Shown: positions 12,236 to 24,043, counted from the stretch's first letter. The stretch is 64,000 nucleotides of DNA from Argopecten irradians (GCF_041381155.1 NC_091140.1:24518864-24582863), one strand, 5' to 3'. Notes: generated by a model not told the origin, from the sequence alone. Numbers and translations: made by a program.

Positions 12236-13565
12236 ATTTCGTCTTTTCGTCGCGAAAAGACGAAAAGACGAAAAGTCAAACACGAAAAGACGAAAGTGAT
12301 ACACGCTAATTAGCGACTTTGATTCTCGTCTTTTCGCCTTCAAAATTCTCGTCTTTTCGTCTTTTCGCCCCGAAAAGACAAAATTTAACAAACCTTAATT
12401 TTCGTCTTTTCGTCTTTTCGCCCCGAAAAGACGAAAATTAACAAACTTTAAATTTCGTCTTTTCGTCTTTTCGCCCCGAAAAGACGAAAATTAACAAACC
12501 TTAATTTTCGTCTTTTCGTCTTTTCGGCGCGAAAAGACGAAATTTAACAAACCTTAATTTTCGTCTTTTTGTCTTTTCGTCTTTTCGCCCCGAAAAGACG
12601 AAAATTAACAAACCTTAAATTTCGTCTTTTCGTCTTTTCACCTTCCGGTCTGGTGTGGAAGTCATTTTGAAATCTTTTTATCTTAATGTTGATTTAATTG
12701 TTCAATATAGAAGCATCAAAGTAGTTTATGATAACAATCGATTTATTAAATTGATAGTATTACAAGTATCTTCATCAATAACTAAGATTAGAAGTTTTAA
12801 AACAGAAGTCAACATGTTTGTTTTACAGCAGTTACGTAGATTTCTAACACGTGGCATATGCCACGTGCCACTAACAGATTCATCATTCCGCAAATCCTTT
12901 AGCGTGATTGATACATTTTTTTAAAATTCATTAATATCTTTTTTTGTGTGTTCTAATCGCCCTCTTTAGCAATTACGCTTATCAAAACATTGCCGTGTAT
13001 ATGTAAGGACCATAATGAACTTAAGATGCTAAACATAGCACTTACAGGAGTTGCCTCCCCTACACAACTTGAAAAAAAAAGTTGTCGGCGGGGTATTATT
13101 TGAAAGCGTTTGAACCACGGATGAACTTGTTAACAAAATAATTTATGAAAGACAACTCGTGAAGACCTTGAGTTTAAAGGAAGGACTTGTACCAAGAAAT
13201 TGCTCAAATACAGTTAATTATAACAGTCAATCAGTAGGTACAATGTACTGTGTATTATTTGAAAACACATTTTGACTACATACATAACATGGTCTGCATC
13301 AGAAATGTACATTAGAAATTACATTATAATCTCCGTCGTATATGATAGATGACAAAGTATATCTGTAATTTGTATTTTTTCGGGGCGAAAGGGCGAAAAG
13401 ACGAAAAGACGAAAATTAAGGTTTGTTAATTTTCGTCTTTTCGCCCCGAAAAGACGAAATTGAATGTTTGTTAATTTTCGTCTTTTCGGGGCGAAAAGAC
13501 GAAAAGACGAGAATTAAGATATTTAATTTTCGTCTTTTCGGGGCGAAAAGACGAAAAGACGAAAT
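12236..13565. mobile_element. foldback-type element with tandem TTTTCGTC arms
   Basis: The left arm (12236-12640) consists of about seven repeats built from TTTCGTCTTTTCGTCTTTTC and its complement, joined by ATTAACAAACCTTAA. The right arm (about 13377-13565) is the same sequence in reverse orientation (GGGGCGAAAAGACGAAAAGA, TTAAGGTTTGTTAATTTTCG). Each repeat unit is itself self-complementary, and the two arms are also inverted to each other, as in foldback transposons. The 740-bp centre carries an 89-codon open frame (12655-12924) with no recognisable domain and a perfect 20-bp palindrome at 12848-12867. No target duplication was found. Confidence 0.75.
12848..12867. repeat. perfect 20-bp palindrome with two CACGTG boxes
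   Basis: CACGTGGCATATGCCACGTG is a perfect 20-bp palindrome carrying an E-box/bHLH-type CACGTG at each end. It sits in the unique centre of the foldback element. Function unknown. Confidence 0.6.
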
Positions 13566-13587
13566 GGCATATATCAGCCACCGTATT

Positions 13588-13647
13588 TACAGAATAAAAA
13601 GAAGGGAAGTAATGATTGACAGAATAAAAAGAAGGGAAGTAATGTTT
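13588..13647. repeat. 30-bp direct duplication
   Basis: AGAATAAAAAGAAGGGAAGT followed by AATG occurs twice in a row, just outside the right arm of the foldback element. Confidence 0.6.
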
Positions 13648-13965
13648 TATGGCATAACAGGAATTTATGTTCAATAGATAATAGTTTTTGTTGTTAAGTT
13701 GACAGAAATGCGAAAAAGAAGGAAAAAGAAAAGGATCTTTATGTTCTAATTCGACCATGTCAAACAATATTATTCATTTATCATCAAAACTCTTGTATGG
13801 AGGAATCCTATGTATGTTCGAGACTTTCAATACGCATACTTGTAGCAAGATGTCCAATATGGATAGTCAAAAATATACAATAAAATATAATATAGAAACA
13901 TTGCCATGGCTTTATATGATATATGATACTTATCCTTGGTATAAAAAGTCACAACTATAACCTAC

Positions 13966-14073
13966 CAAAACAGGTGTTGTATCCGTCACCATAGTAACCT
14001 GGTTGACACACACATTTGTAGTTTATACACACAGCACCATCTGTACATGTCCGGCTATCACAGACTGCCGCAG
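13966..14073 (-). CDS. EGF-like domain exon (partial gene)
   Basis: This 108-bp exon reads, after a split Ala codon, AAVCDSRTCTDGAVCINYKC then VCQPGYYGDGYNTCF. Six cysteines are spaced C-x4-C-x5-C-x4-C-x-C-x11-C, with a GYYGDGYNTC end typical of EGF-like modules. It is bounded by a good acceptor (CATGTTTAG at 14074-14082) and donor (TTTTG|GTAGG). Both ends are phase 1, the classic symmetrical EGF module phase. Such domains act in secreted or membrane proteins, with disulphides pairing 1-3, 2-4 and 5-6. A compatible linker exon lies upstream at 16830-16878. The rest of the gene was not found, so the protein cannot be named. Confidence 0.7.
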
Positions 14074-15222
14074 CTAAACATGTCTAATTTCATTATTTAA
14101 AAGAATACAAAAAAAAAAATGAAAATAGATAGAAAAAGTAATCAAATAAGTATAGTTTTTCATCATATTTTATGAACTTACATCATTTTCGATTTCAAAA
14201 GTAGCTCTGAATATAAAATAGAATTTTGAAGATCTATGATTGTGCATCATTAAAACAAAAACAAAGCAAAAACAAAAACAAAACAAAACAAAGCGGATTA
14301 TCATTGCTGTTAATAGTATAGAATGATTAGATTGCGAAATCAATTAATTAAAATACGATGACGTGAAACGGGGAAATGAACAAATGTCATCATTAAAAGG
14401 GCCACTACGTGCCTTTCCGGAGCAAAACATATAAAGGTTTCTTAAAAGCATCAATAACATCAGGAAATATATACCGATTGCCTAAGATGAGCTCACAACG
14501 CCAAACATATACAAGATTTCCTGTGTAATCGCTGTTTTGCCGTCTGGCCCAGTGATAGTCAACTAGCTACATATGTACCGCGCGGTATTTAGGACTTCGG
14601 CGAAAAGACGACCCGCGGTATGAAAATTAACTTTATCTATTTTAATAAAGTTGATCAGAAGGTGTTGATATTTGTAGTATTAACGGTAAGTTTATAACTT
14701 TTGCGACTCTACAAAATTATCGATTTCGTTTTACATTCCCATTTCAAAAATTAAAAGCCGTTTTGAAAAAGGTAGTGGGCTTTAAATAAATCAAGTTCTC
14801 GATATGTTAAATACATATATATTTACGTTTTGCCACAGCGACTCCCATTACTCTAATGATAATCGTGATCTGCATTATGAGCCAATAAATGCAGCCTAGA
14901 CTTGATGTAGTAATATCTATATAAATGGATGTGTGTCTTGTTTACTGACGCCATGTTAGTCCGCGCGGGAAAATTGACATTGTGGTTGAACCAGTTTGGT
15001 TATGAATCTATAAAAATTCGTTTGAATGTCTGGATAATTGAAAGTAAACTGAAAAGCAACTAACAAACATTGAAACTTTGTTGTCTTTTCATTTTTTTAT
15101 AGGGACTATTTTTTATCACATTGAACTTGGCTGTTGAGGTTAAATGGCTGAAGCGGGAAATTCAAATGTTCACTCGCATCTAAATCATGTTTTACTTTGA
15201 AATAGAAAGTAAAATGTAAATA
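14074..15222. other. intron-like stretch of the EGF-domain gene
   Basis: AT-rich sequence between the EGF exon and the upstream linker exon, with an (AAAAC)n microsatellite at about 14249-14292. No further exon recognised. Confidence 0.45.
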
Positions 15223-15368
15223 TAACAATTAAAGGATAGTTAGATTGCATTTATTGGAGATATAAATGCAATTTGGGTGGCAGATAAATATTCATAATTC
15301 TATTTATCTGCCACACAGATTGCATTTATATCTCCAATAAATGCAATCTAACTATCCTTTTATTGTTA
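15223..15368. mobile_element. palindromic MITE (146 bp)
   Basis: Arms of about 68 bp (15223-15290 and 15301-15368) are nearly perfect complements. The left arm carries AGGATAGTTAGATTGCATTT and ATTGGAGATATAAATGCAAT; the right arm carries the reverse. The loop is about 10 bp. The whole sequence would extrude as one hairpin. It lies in the intron between the two exons of the EGF-domain gene. Confidence 0.8.
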
Positions 15369-16829
15369 GATAGATGACAATATACGTAAAACCTTTGAAG
15401 AAATAATCATATGCTGGTTTTCCCAAATATCACCAAAATCAAGCCTGTACAATACATATTTCAGGTATTCTACCCAATTAAACACATTGTTTGAATACGG
15501 TAAATTGATTTTGGTAAATTCAATAAAACGTTATAACATTATGCAGTTTTCACATTATAGTTATAAGCATTTATAATCTTAAACCAGTGATTTAGCATAC
15601 GATACTTTCTGGTATAGATAAGGGGTAAAACCGACCCAACTCAAAATAAATCAATACATGACCTCTTAAACATACAACATCCTTTTACAAAATTCAAGCT
15701 GTATCATGTTACGTTAAATTAGACGTTAAAAATTGGGACAAGTATCAGAAACATATAATTATACATATGTAATATATGTTTCTGTCAGTATAAAATGTTT
15801 TGTCTTTTTTATTATAGAAAATTAAATATTTATCACATCCTCTTCAGTATATGTTCATCTATATAATCTATTTAATAATTTAATAATAATTATTTATTTT
15901 GATTTATTACCATAATATGTTATTTAGTCGTAAAAAAGAAATTAGGATGATGTTAGTTGAAATAGCAAAATTCTAATTTCATAACGATTGGTCCAAGAGA
16001 AATAACTCTGCTTTCTTACAAAACATGTACAGTGGTCAATTTTATTATCCTATCCATTTTGACTATGTCTTCCTGAGTACCGCCTAACATTTGGTTGGTA
16101 TGAAGCGAACGATACAAACCACAGTCTATACATGTACATCTGTATAACAATACACTGGCGACAGGTATGTTGATTCTGTCACTGTTTGGTGTTCAGTTGA
16201 CGGAACAATGTAAGATTTGTGAGGGGAAGAATGTCTTGACATATTAGATTTATTCTGACAATACACATGAAACATATACAGGATTTATTGTCCTTTAATA
16301 GTCAGTTCTTAGTTTGCAGAATTATTTCTTTAGTATAAGAATGTTTTTTTTTTCAATGTGAGTCATTTTCATATTCAAAACTGTCCTTGAGGAAACAACA
16401 TTTGATGGGAGACTATTCATAGTATCCCTGTGTAAAAGGTGTTTTTTTTACACACAAACTTGAATGTTCTTTTACATTTAAAAATTATGTCCACGGGTAC
16501 ATGGTCCCTGGTTAATCGAAAACAATTCTGCTTCTTCCGTGTCGTATTCCAGAGGAAGTTTTTCCCACTTCAGTTATGACCCCAAGTGACAGCAATATAT
16601 GCTTACTTTGGTAGTTGGACTTTAAACAAACGTAACTAATGAATTAAGGATCCGTATATATAAAGACTAGTATATACTTGTAGATAGTATAAGTAGAGAA
16701 CCCGCCAAACTATAATCATCACAACCAAATATATCATTAGTCAAGAGAAATTATATCAGAGGTCGCAACTATCCAAATTGAAGTTTGAACTATCAATGAG
16801 GTCAAGAGACGGGAACATCTAAAACATAC

Positions 16830-16878
16830 CGACACCAGGTTGAATGCTTCCAGGTGGAGTTCTTGGTAGTTTCTTTAT
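16830..16878 (-). CDS. probable linker exon of the EGF-domain gene
   Basis: A 49-bp exon with acceptor CTATTTCATAG and donor GTGTCG|GTATG. Read in phase 0 it gives IKKLPRTPPGSIQPGV and leaves one base (G), which joins the CT at the start of the EGF exon at 14073 to make Ala and keep the frame. Proline- and glycine-rich linkers between extracellular modules are common. The call rests on splice signals and phase match only, so it is moderate. Upstream exons were not found; a LINE begins about 230 bp further on. Confidence 0.45.
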
Positions 16879-17109
16879 CTATGAAATAGAAGGATAAAAC
16901 ACTAGTTCTGGTAATGCTGTCATAGTAAGACAATCACGTGTACATACTGCTGCCTCTTAAACTTAATATACACAGTACAAACACATCAAGACCGTTCTAA
17001 TTTAGCATAACCTTTTTATGGACGCCAAGCAAAATATAGCTTTTTAACAAGAAGGGCCTGTATTGCTAACCTGGTGTTTTCAGTAAATGCGACATATATA
17101 AATTTTTTG

Positions 17110-18350
17110 AAATTATTTATATAACTTTATGCAGATGACATCACTTTGATGGCCTACTCTAGTACTGGATTACAAAAGGGTCTGGATATTCTGCACGGTT
17201 TTTGTGATAGATGGAAATTGAAAGTAAATGTTGAGAAAACCAAGGTCATGATTTTCAGAAACGGTGGTTGATTACCAGGAGATTTAAAATTATATTTGGG
17301 TGAGGAGGAGGTGCAGATAGTTAAAAAGATTTCTTTTTTAGCTTAGTACTCTCATCCAGTGAGTCATTTTCCGATGCCCAATTAACTCTAGCGGAACAAT
17401 TGCAAAAATTTATTAACCTTTCAGCTAAACATGCATATAATTGGTTTGAAAAATTAGTATGACCCGTAATGAGTAATGGGAGTGACGTGTGGGGCTTTTA
17501 CTCTGGGTTGGTAGTAGAAAAGGTTCCTTTAAGGTTTTGTAAAAGATTACTTGGAGTGAAAACTTCGACACAGAACAAATTTATTCACGGAGAAGTAGGA
17601 TGTTTGCCACTAAAACTCAAGAGATATTTTAAGATAATTAAGTATTGGCTACAGATTGTCCATCATAAGAAAATGTATTGGTGAAGTCAGTCTATGATGA
17701 ACTTTATCAACAAGCTGAATCATATATGTAGAATAATAAACAACAAGTTGGCAAAAAATTAGTAAAACTAAGTTTATTTTTATACAAAACTGGTATGGTG
17801 GTAGATTGGTTATCATTGTTTAGAATTTGAACAAGTTTATCTCGATACTGCAAATATTGAAAAATATAGAAAAGCTGTAACGAAGATTAGAACATCATTA
17901 CACAGATTGTACATAGAAACAGGTCGGTGGCATAAGCCTAATCCAATTCCAGGCGATTTGAGATATTGTTTAATTGTGAAAAAAAAAGAATATCATTTTA
18001 TCTTGGAATGTCCTATGTATGTAGATATTAGATCAAAACTGTTAAAAAAGAAATTTTGGTTTAGGCCTAATATGACTAAATTTATAGATTTCTTGACTTC
18101 AGAAAATACTACCATTGTTAAAAATTTAGCTATCTATGTTCACAGAGCTAATGAAGTTAAAAATTCAATATTATTTGATAATTGATATATTTGATGTGTG
18201 CATCCTTTCGCTGATTTCTTTTTGATTTATATATATATATATAGTGTACATCTTTTTTGCAGAAAAGTGTGTTTACTATTGTCATGTCTGCATTTGTTTT
18301 GCACAAAGGCTTTTTAGCCTATTTACTAAATGAAATAAAAAAAAAATATT
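17110..18350 (+). mobile_element. decayed LINE (reverse transcriptase C-terminal half to 3' end)
   Basis: The first readable block is YADDITLMAYSSTGLQKGLD, then DRWKLKVNVEKTKVMIFRN: the YADD catalytic motif and following thumb region of a non-LTR reverse transcriptase. Stops follow at GGU-TGA (about 17268) and after KKISFLA. A later block (about 17469-17684) gives SNGSDVWGFYSGLV and RFCKRLLGVKTSTQNKF, and the last (17907-18185) LHRLYIETGRWHK and EYHFILECPMYVDIRSKLLK plus KKFWFRPNMTKFIDF. The element ends in an A-rich tail near 18340. It has several stops and frameshifts, so it is inactive. The 5' half is missing. Confidence 0.85.
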
Positions 18351-18418
18351 ATTATAATCACGCTTATCTGGCTTAAGACCAGACACAACAGTGACACGTA
18401 ATTATATGTATATCAGTT

Positions 18419-18589
18419 ATGGGTTCAATTAAGGAAGCTGTGTCCGTCTCATTAAAAAATAAAGCAAATGACATTGACAAACAAAAGGTAGAATTTTACA
18501 GGAAATCGTTACAGCAATATGACCAAATTGAACAGTTGGTGGACGCCGGATGCCACTGTATGGTAGAAGTTCATATTGGTCCTTCGTAG
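18419..18589 (+). CDS. small open reading frame, 56 codons, unknown
   Basis: Starts ATG GGT TCA and reads MGSIKEAVSVSLKNKANDID, KQKVEFYRKSLQQYDQIEQL, VDAGCHCMVEVHIGPS-stop. The composition (charged, heptad-like helix, then a Cys-x-Cys) is far more protein-like than the surrounding frames. I do not recognise a family. It could be a small gene, a 5' exon using the possible donor ATG|GTAGAA, or a remnant of a retroposed gene, since it begins just after the LINE tail. No promoter or poly(A) signal is clear. Confidence 0.3.
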   Translation: MGSIKEAVSVSLKNKANDIDKQKVEFYRKSLQQYDQIEQLVDAGCHCMVEVHIGPS

Positions 18590-19409
18590 CTAGTGAACTA
18601 AAACGTAATATTGGAATTACGAAACTAATATATTTACTTAACATAATGTAAAAAAAACACATCTGTATTCTATTTTCAGTGACAATAAAATTCATCAATA
18701 TCGCGAAATATGCGAGCAGTTTGACTCGATTTGAAATTAAATTCAACTGCTTATCATTATCTAATATGTTTAGCAATAATGAACAACGTTTCAAACTAGC
18801 AATCGATTAAAAAAAAAAGATATGCAGAATCTGTAGCCCCTGTTAGATATTATTATCAAATGGTGAAATAACTAGACACTCCAGATGTACAAGGATCGTT
18901 GTTCCATTGGTGATAACAACAATACAAATATGGGTCAAAATATACAACAGATTCAATTCCATACCTGTCAACTTTCAGGAATTGCAATGCGGGAGAAAGC
19001 GCGTGAGCGAAATTTTCAACAGTCCAACTGAGGCGCTACGAGTCGCTTATCATTTATTACTTGTGATTTTTTTTTAGCATAAACCTTGTTTATCTTTGGA
19101 AAATAACATGAGATGGAAACATTTCAATATTTAATGTAAATTAAAAAGTTGTGTCTTTAACATCAAGGTTTTTAACATGAAAAAAACAACATTTGTGTAA
19201 TTAATCACGAGTAGAAAGAGAAGGAGAAAAGGTTCTAATAATATATTCATGTTGCGACTGCAAAATATTGAAACTATTTGATCCACGTCTTAAAGTAACG
19301 TCATCAGAAGATAAATTCAGGAATTGAATTCCCGAAAACAAAACAGGGAATGGGAAACGTAAAAGTAAGTATGAGCTTCTGTGGTTTATGTAAATGTCTT
19401 TTTAGTTAT
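18590..19409. other. gene-free stretch
   Basis: AT-rich DNA. The minus-strand open frame at 18429-18794 overlaps the small plus-strand frame and has no domain signal. Confidence 0.4.
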
Positions 19410-19643
19410 TACCGTATATAACTGGTTATTTTCGCGTTATGATATTTTCGCGATTTCTGGGGACATTGCTATTAACTCGAGAAAATTTAATCAGTGATAT
19501 ATTGATATATAGTTCTATCCCTTTGACAACCAAAGAGAACGCAAAAATTTAAAACCACTAAAATGTGTTTTTCTTGTGCTTCTTCAAATCTCAAAATAAG
19601 GAAATATGACTCGCAAAATTACTTAGTAACAGTCTGTACGGTA
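19410..19643. mobile_element. MITE with TACCGTA ends (TA target)
   Basis: The left end TACCGTATATAACTGGTTAT then TTTCGCG and the right end AGTCTGTACGGTA form imperfect terminal inverted repeats starting with TACCGTA. A second copy begins at 42882 with TACCGTATGACCAGTTATTT. The interior is AT-rich with scattered TCGCG motifs. The ends fit TA-targeting elements, but the family is not certain. Confidence 0.5.
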
Positions 19644-19913
19644 TATTGTACTGTAAACAATATCACCAAATTGGTTGTTATACAATAGCATGTTTACTAC
19701 GCTATGTATCATTAATTCGATTCAAACATAAAAAATATAACATTAAAATATCAGTAGTCGTTTTTGATCGACTATTCATTAATATGAAAAACAAGTTTTA
19801 ATCTTGTTTAATTTTATGGCTAATGTACCCAGTACAAATAAGAAAAAAAAAATTGGGTGTCAACTGAATTATTGGAAGTCTGAAAGAAGTTATAACTTAA
19901 ATAAAAAAACACA

Positions 19914-21038
19914 GATCGACTAAATTCATGATAATGTATGGCTAAATCTGTCGACTAAATTCATGATAATGTATGGCTAAGTCTGTCGCCTATATCCATG
20001 ATAATGTATGGCTAAATCTGTCGACTAAATCCATGATAATGTATGGCTAAATCTGTCGACTAAATTCATGATAATTATGGCTAATCTGTCACTAATCATG
20101 ATAATGTATGGCTAAATCTGTCGCTAATCATGAAGTATGTAATTGTCGACTGGCAAATCTGTCACCTATATCCATGATAATGTATGGCTAAATCTGTCGA
20201 CTAAATCCATGACAATGTATGGCTAAATCTGTCGACTAAATCTATGATAATGTATGGCTAAATCTGTCGACTAAATCCATGATAATGTATGGCTAAATCT
20301 CACTAAATCCATGATAATGTATGGCTAAATCTGTCGACTAAATCCATGATAATGTATGGCTAAATCTGTCGACTAAATCCATGATAATGTATGGCTAAAT
20401 CTGTCGACTAAATCCATGATAATGTATGGCTAAATCTGTCGACTAAATTCATGATAATGTATGGCTAAATCTGTCACCTATATCCATGATAATGTATGGC
20501 TAAATCTGTCGACTAAATCCATGATAATGTATGGCTAAATCTGTCGACTAATCCATGATAATGTATGGCTAAATCTGTCGACTAAATCTATGATAATGTA
20601 TGGCTAAATCTGTCGACTAAATCCATGATAATGTATGGCTAAATCTGTCGACTAAATCCATGATAATGTATGGCTAAATCTGTCGACTAAATCCATGATA
20701 ATGTATGGCTAAATCTGTCGACTAAATCCATGATAATGTATGGCTAAATCTGTCGACTAAATCCATGATAATGTATGGCTAAATCTGTCGACTAAATCCA
20801 TGATAATGTATGGCTAAATCTGTCGACTATATCCATGCTAATGTATGGCTAAATCTGTCGACTAAATCCATGATAATGTATGGCTAAATCTGTCAACTGA
20901 AGTCATGAAAATGTATGGCTAATTCTGTTGACTAACTCCATGATAATGTATGGCTAAATCTGTCGACTAACTCCATGATAATGTATGGCTAAATCTGTCG
21001 ATTAAATCCATGTTAATTCATGACTAAATCTGCTGACT
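19914..21038. repeat. 35-bp satellite, about 32 units
   Basis: The unit CATGATAATGTATGGCTAAA-TCTGTCGACTAAATC repeats for about 1.1 kb. Most units differ only at the base before CATG (TTCATG versus CCATG) and at CACCTATAT versus CGACTAAAT. Units around 20070-20165 are short and damaged. Almost every unit carries a SalI-type GTCGAC site. Confidence 0.95.
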
Positions 21039-21229
21039 CCGATAAAAACAGCATTTAATGTATCCCTCCGATACTCTTTAAAAAGAAACTTCTCCGAGCT
21101 TTTCAGACATAATAATTTGTAGGCTTAATGTTTGCCTCACACAGGTCGGGGTCAAAAGGTCACAAAAGAAACTTGTGCACACAATGTGTCACCTGTCCTC
21201 CCTTACACCCTACTCTACCTGGTCGTGCC

Positions 21230-21237
21230 TTAAATAG
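21230..21237 (+). promoter_or_regulatory. possible TATA-like box
   Basis: TTAAATAG lies about 25-30 bp before the putative first exon at 21258. Supported only by position and sequence. Confidence 0.25.
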
Positions 21238-21257
21238 CAAACTCTTCATAACAGGTT

Positions 21258-21311
21258 TTACAGCAGACAGGTAAACAACATCTTGTTCAGCAAGGAGCTC
21301 CTACACCGAAG
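21258..21311 (+). other. putative 5' untranslated exon of the Ig-domain gene
   Basis: The sequence ends CACCGAAG|GTAAGACG, a near-perfect splice donor, about 30 bp after a TATA-like box and in a locally GC-richer patch. The next plus-strand acceptor with a coding exon behind it is CTTTTCCAG at 24414, just before the start codon of the Ig-domain gene. The exon has no start codon in a long frame, so it would be untranslated. The boundaries, especially the start, are guesses. Confidence 0.3.
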
Positions 21312-21581
21312 GTAAGACGAATTTTCTACTGCTGTCACCTTTCATTCATGATAAGGAGGATCTTGACTACATATTTTAAGTTTCTTCTTTCTTTTAAGAT
21401 TGATACAAAATATGACAAAGCTGACCTTAATATTAAAAATCTCAACGATTATTCTGATAAAAATAGGTATGTAGTTTATGAAATTTATCGTTGGCCATGC
21501 ATATCGCGAGATACCTTGAACTGTAAGGTGATGTATACAATTAGACAGACAGCGAGGTAAGTAATGATATACACTTCTAAT

Positions 21582-21653
21582 AAAGTAAACACACACTGTA
21601 TACGTGCAGGAAGTCGTAAAGTAAACACACACTGTATACGTGCAGGAAGTCGT
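21582..21653. repeat. 36-bp perfect tandem duplication
   Basis: AAAGTAAACACACACTGTAT-ACGTGCAGGAAGTCGT occurs twice in a row (21582-21617 and 21618-21653) with no difference, so it is recent. Confidence 0.9.
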
Positions 21654-21719
21654 GTATGGAATGGTGTATTGCTATACATGTAGGTAGTGGGTAAATCTCA
21701 CATGGTAAGACTTGTGTAG

Positions 21720-22150
21720 TACTTAATTCAGCAACTTTATCGATATTGAAATTAAAGATATTGAGATGATGATAATAAATGATGATGAATAACAATTAGG
21801 AGTGGTATATTGTCATATTACGTAACGATATCAAACTAAGACTCATCCTTAATTCACCAACTTTAAGGATATTGAAAAATGATGATCATAAATGATAATA
21901 AATAACAATTAGGAATGGTATATTGCCATCTTCCGTAAAGCTAACAAGCTAGGACTAGTACATACGTGTATTCCAGCAACGTGATCCATATTGAAAAAGG
22001 ATGATAATAATTTATAATAAATAACAGTCATTTAAAGGAATGGTGTATTGTCATATTACGTAAATTAAAGCTCACAAGTTAAGAGTCATTTAGAACGTTA
22101 TCGATATTGAAAAAGGATGGCAATAAATTATATTAAATAACAATTAGAAA
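21720..22150. repeat. degenerate tandem repeat, about 110-120 bp, four copies
   Basis: Four copies share the order CGATATTGAAAAAGGATGAT, AATAAATAACAATTAGGAAT, GGTATATTGTCATATTACGT, AAGCTCACAAG. Copies have diverged and differ in length. The array lies in the presumed first intron of the Ig-domain gene. Confidence 0.7.
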
Positions 22151-23690
22151 TGATATATTTTTATATTAATAATTATATACAAACAGACAACTATGACCAA
22201 GGTTGGCAATACTCATTCAAGAGATGTGAACTTAAATCAAAGCGTTAAAGCTCCAAGGAAAGGTTTAGTCAAACATATTAATATTACCAAAAACTACTTT
22301 ATTAAATGACACATTTTACCTCTTTATATCGGTATTTTAACTAATGACTAACTACGATGCTATACGTACAAATGTATGTAGTTATTATCCATTCTGTGTA
22401 TATTATGGAGGAAGTACGTGTGTTGCCCAGTTCCCAGTGCAAGTTAAAATTCACGAAATAAATAAAACATTGCACTTCTGCTTAGTATGCATGAATATAC
22501 TTCGTACACAACAAGGGTAACGCAACTAGTCAATAAAATTCTGTTAAATGTTTGCTTTTGTTCCTCGACGAACCGCTATATACTTTATGAAAGAAAAACA
22601 CATTCGGCATAAACAAAATTGTTGTTTTTTCTCATACAAAATCACATACGTGCATAGGCACTGACATTGGATTCCCCACCAATAGTTAGATTTATGAGAT
22701 GGATCGTAGTCATGTTATATACGCAATACCCATCTAGTACATATTATCATTGGTAAGGAATCCCTTCATTAATTAGATGAAAGTCGTATAACACTACAAA
22801 GCACTCTTGAAGTATGTATCTACTTGGCGACAATCTACATTATGTATGCCTATATCATTTCCTTTTATACTTCCAAACATACCTTCATTCAAATGTTTTA
22901 CCGTGGCATAACAAAAGCCTTATATCTATTACGTAGTTTTGATGAGCAGTTTGCAATACCAATATACAATTTCCATACACCTGGTATGTAATACAATTTT
23001 AGTATATCGTATTACGTTTATAAATTCATTACAAATCCCAACTAATGGATCCGGTGAAACCTTCAGTACCCTACAAACACAGATCATACATTGTCAAACA
23101 TGAATAATATGTGTGACTGCATGTCTAAGTTTCGTACCTGCCTTAAGGACCAACTCTCAATAAAGACCACCTGAGTTATAAGAATATTTTTGGGGTGCCA
23201 AGTGGCCGTGTATGGTCATTTTTCTTTGTCTTTTTAGATAGATTTGACGTTAATGATTCAAAATGGCTATCGTCTGCTACGAAAATTTGTCATTGTAATA
23301 TAATGTAACAGATCTTTTTTTTTCTTTATCTTCATATTTTATCACGGTTGATTTCCTTGTGCATAAAGCATCAGTCTCTGATTAAAGTGTACACGGAACG
23401 GTTTGGTATATAAGGCTTGATAAATGCATCTTTGGATAAAATTTAGAATGGAGAAAGTACGAGTTTCATAGCGATTACGGTATTAGAGATAATGCGACTT
23501 TTCTCAGAATTGTCGATATTCTTATTTGCCTTGTGTATATTAGAATGCCTTTCCTTTCGAAAATGGACTTCTGTATTCTATATTCGGCGTCTCATTCGCA
23601 CCATTATCAATGTGAAATGTGTCTGAGCATACCTGGCCCCAAGATCATGAAATGGTCTAAAGTCTAAAACAGTCTTTAGTTTAGACTTGG
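22151..23690. other. gene-free intron-like stretch
   Basis: AT-rich DNA before the Ig-domain exon. No exon recognised. A short segment near 23150-23230 (AAGGACCAACTCTCAATAAA) resembles interspersed-repeat ends but I could not delimit it. Confidence 0.4.
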
Positions 23691-23704
23691 CCAATCACAA
23701 ATGA

Positions 23705-23795
23705 CGTCGCACAAGATACTTCATTTTTGATTGGCTACAAAAGATACTTCAGTTTTGATTGGCTACAAAAGATACTTCATTTTTGATTGACTAAG
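23705..23795. repeat. 27-bp tandem repeat, three copies
   Basis: GATTGGCTACAAAAGATACT-TCATTTT and close variants repeat three times. Confidence 0.75.
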
Positions 23796-24043
23796 TAAAA
23801 ACAAAAAACATATGTCAGTTTAATTAAATGTTGAAAGTTATTGAGGAAAAATAGAAGACAGGAAGAAAATACATAACCTTTTTCGTATGATAATACAAGT
23901 ACATATGGAAAACGTACTTTCTTTAAGTTTTCCTTTACATTTTATTTGTCCTGTGAAAGCATCTAAAAGACATTTTAAGAACTAGTCACTTATGAGCACT
24001 ATTGAACAAAATGTCTTCTAAAAAAATCTTCATGACTTATAAC

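Noticed and set aside
12655-12924. 89-codon frame in the centre of the foldback element as a transposase
   Set aside because: No catalytic motif, and far too short for a transposase.
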